Assembly (NCBI GenBank): GCA_002493305.1 | Contig: DKYJ01000041.1 | Coordinates: forward strand, 51,183 to 56,964 | Direction: 5' to 3' | Length of the DNA: 5,782 bases | Source of the DNA: Clostridiales bacterium UBA7103 | GTDB lineage: Bacteria; Bacillota; Clostridia; Oscillospirales; Oscillospiraceae | Shown: positions 5,476 to 5,782 of the stretch, piece after piece | Layout: each line of letters begins with the position of its first letter | Numbering within the stretch: position 1 is the stretch's first letter | The notes under the pieces: model-generated | What the model was told of the DNA's origin: nothing | Seen by the model: the letters and a program-made list of their open reading frames with translations, nothing else | Database searches by the model: none | Program-made: the position numbers and the translations under genes

Positions 5476-5501
5476 CTCTTGCCGATTGATTCATCGTTTA
5501 C

Positions 5502-5782
5502 CTACGTCAAAAATTCCCTGTAAAAATCACCGATTTTGGCTTTCTCCTCACAGGTTCGGTGGATATTCTCAATATATTCCAAAGGGTACTTGGGCGCCAT
5601 CAGCCGGATGTTCCGCCCCTCATCGGGCCGGATCAGCTTGGTGGAACCGCCCCCGCCCATGGCGATGATGCTGCACAACTCCTCCATGATGCAGATGTTA
5701 TAGAGATTGATATAGTCCGGTTTGGCCCAGCCCACGTTTTCAAAGCCGCCGGACATGAACTTCTGCCGGTACAGGTAATAGG
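5502..5782 (-). CDS. hemZ: HemZ-type oxygen-independent coproporphyrinogen III oxidase, C-terminal part; start outside the window
   Basis: The frame stays open to the right edge, so 92 C-terminal residues are seen of a protein that is usually about 450-500 residues long. HemZ is a HemN-like radical SAM protein of Firmicutes annotated as coproporphyrinogen dehydrogenase, acting in haem synthesis or related tetrapyrrole chemistry. The recognisable block is YYLYRQKFMSGGFENVGWAK at the visible start, followed by LYNICIMEELCSIIAMGGGGSTKL, matching the HemZ pattern of a tyrosine-rich YYLYRQK motif, ENVGYAKPG, MEE and a glycine-rich loop. The radical SAM cysteine cluster lies upstream, outside the window. 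An internal ATG (5754-5756) is not the start, because the conserved motif extends before it. The stop is TAG at 5502-5504. The protein appears intact at this end. Whether it truly makes protoporphyrinogen in this organism cannot be judged; some HemN-like proteins have other roles. Confidence 0.82.
   Translation of the reverse strand, partial: YYLYRQKFMSGGFENVGWAKPDYINLYNICIMEELCSIIAMGGGGSTKLIRPDEGRNIRLMAPKYPLEYIENIHRTCEEKAKIGDFYREFLT

Noticed and set aside
5320..5501. A T-box leader or isoleucine leader peptide ahead of ilvA
   Set aside because: I found no T-box core sequence and no short reading frame rich in Ile, Leu, Val or Thr with a ribosome site; the space is taken by the palindromic repeat.

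Overview
The window looks like chromosomal DNA of a gut-type Firmicute (class Clostridia, probably near Oscillospiraceae). The grounds are the moderately high GC with AAGGAG-type Shine-Dalgarno sites, the C-terminal part of a HemZ-type coproporphyrinogen oxidase, and short hairpin-rich intergenic repeats of a kind I associate with these bacteria. Taxonomy is inference; no rRNA gene or other decisive marker is present.

Layout. (1) 1-609, plus strand: the last 202 codons of a GH77 4-alpha-glucanotransferase (malQ), followed by a strong intrinsic terminator (612-649). (2) About 652-785: a MITE-like intergenic repeat with purine-rich arms and two internal hairpins, between malQ and the convergent gene. 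(3) 778-1830, minus: a membrane-anchored endonuclease/exonuclease/phosphatase (EEP) family protein. (4) 1831-1968: a compact divergent promoter region in which the -35 boxes of the EEP gene and glyA meet in one 11-bp inverted repeat. (5) 1969-3210, plus: glyA, serine hydroxymethyltransferase. (6) 3225-3256: a perfect 14-bp hairpin acting as a terminator between convergent genes. (7) 3263-3649, minus: a small NTF2/SnoaL-like protein. (8) 3721-4092 and 4105-5319, minus: ridA and an ACT-domain threonine ammonia-lyase (ilvA type), transcribed ilvA then ridA with the ridA Shine-Dalgarno touching the ilvA stop codon. (9) 5320-5501: a second palindromic MITE-like repeat. (10) 5502 to the right edge, minus: the C-terminal part of hemZ.

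How the genes fit together. The clearest functional unit is ilvA-ridA: IlvA makes reactive enamine/imine intermediates from threonine or serine, and RidA hydrolyses them to 2-oxobutyrate or pyruvate. GlyA, nearby but convergent and under its own promoter, is a PLP enzyme of serine/glycine/one-carbon metabolism and is known elsewhere as a target of the 2-aminoacrylate that RidA removes, so the neighbourhood is metabolically coherent. The malQ, EEP, NTF2-like and hemZ genes look like ordinary neighbours without an obvious common pathway.

I see no mobile-element gene, CRISPR array, RNA gene or defence system. The coding content is conventional. The less ordinary material is intergenic: the two hairpin-rich repeats, which share short sequence blocks, and the overlapping head-to-head promoters.
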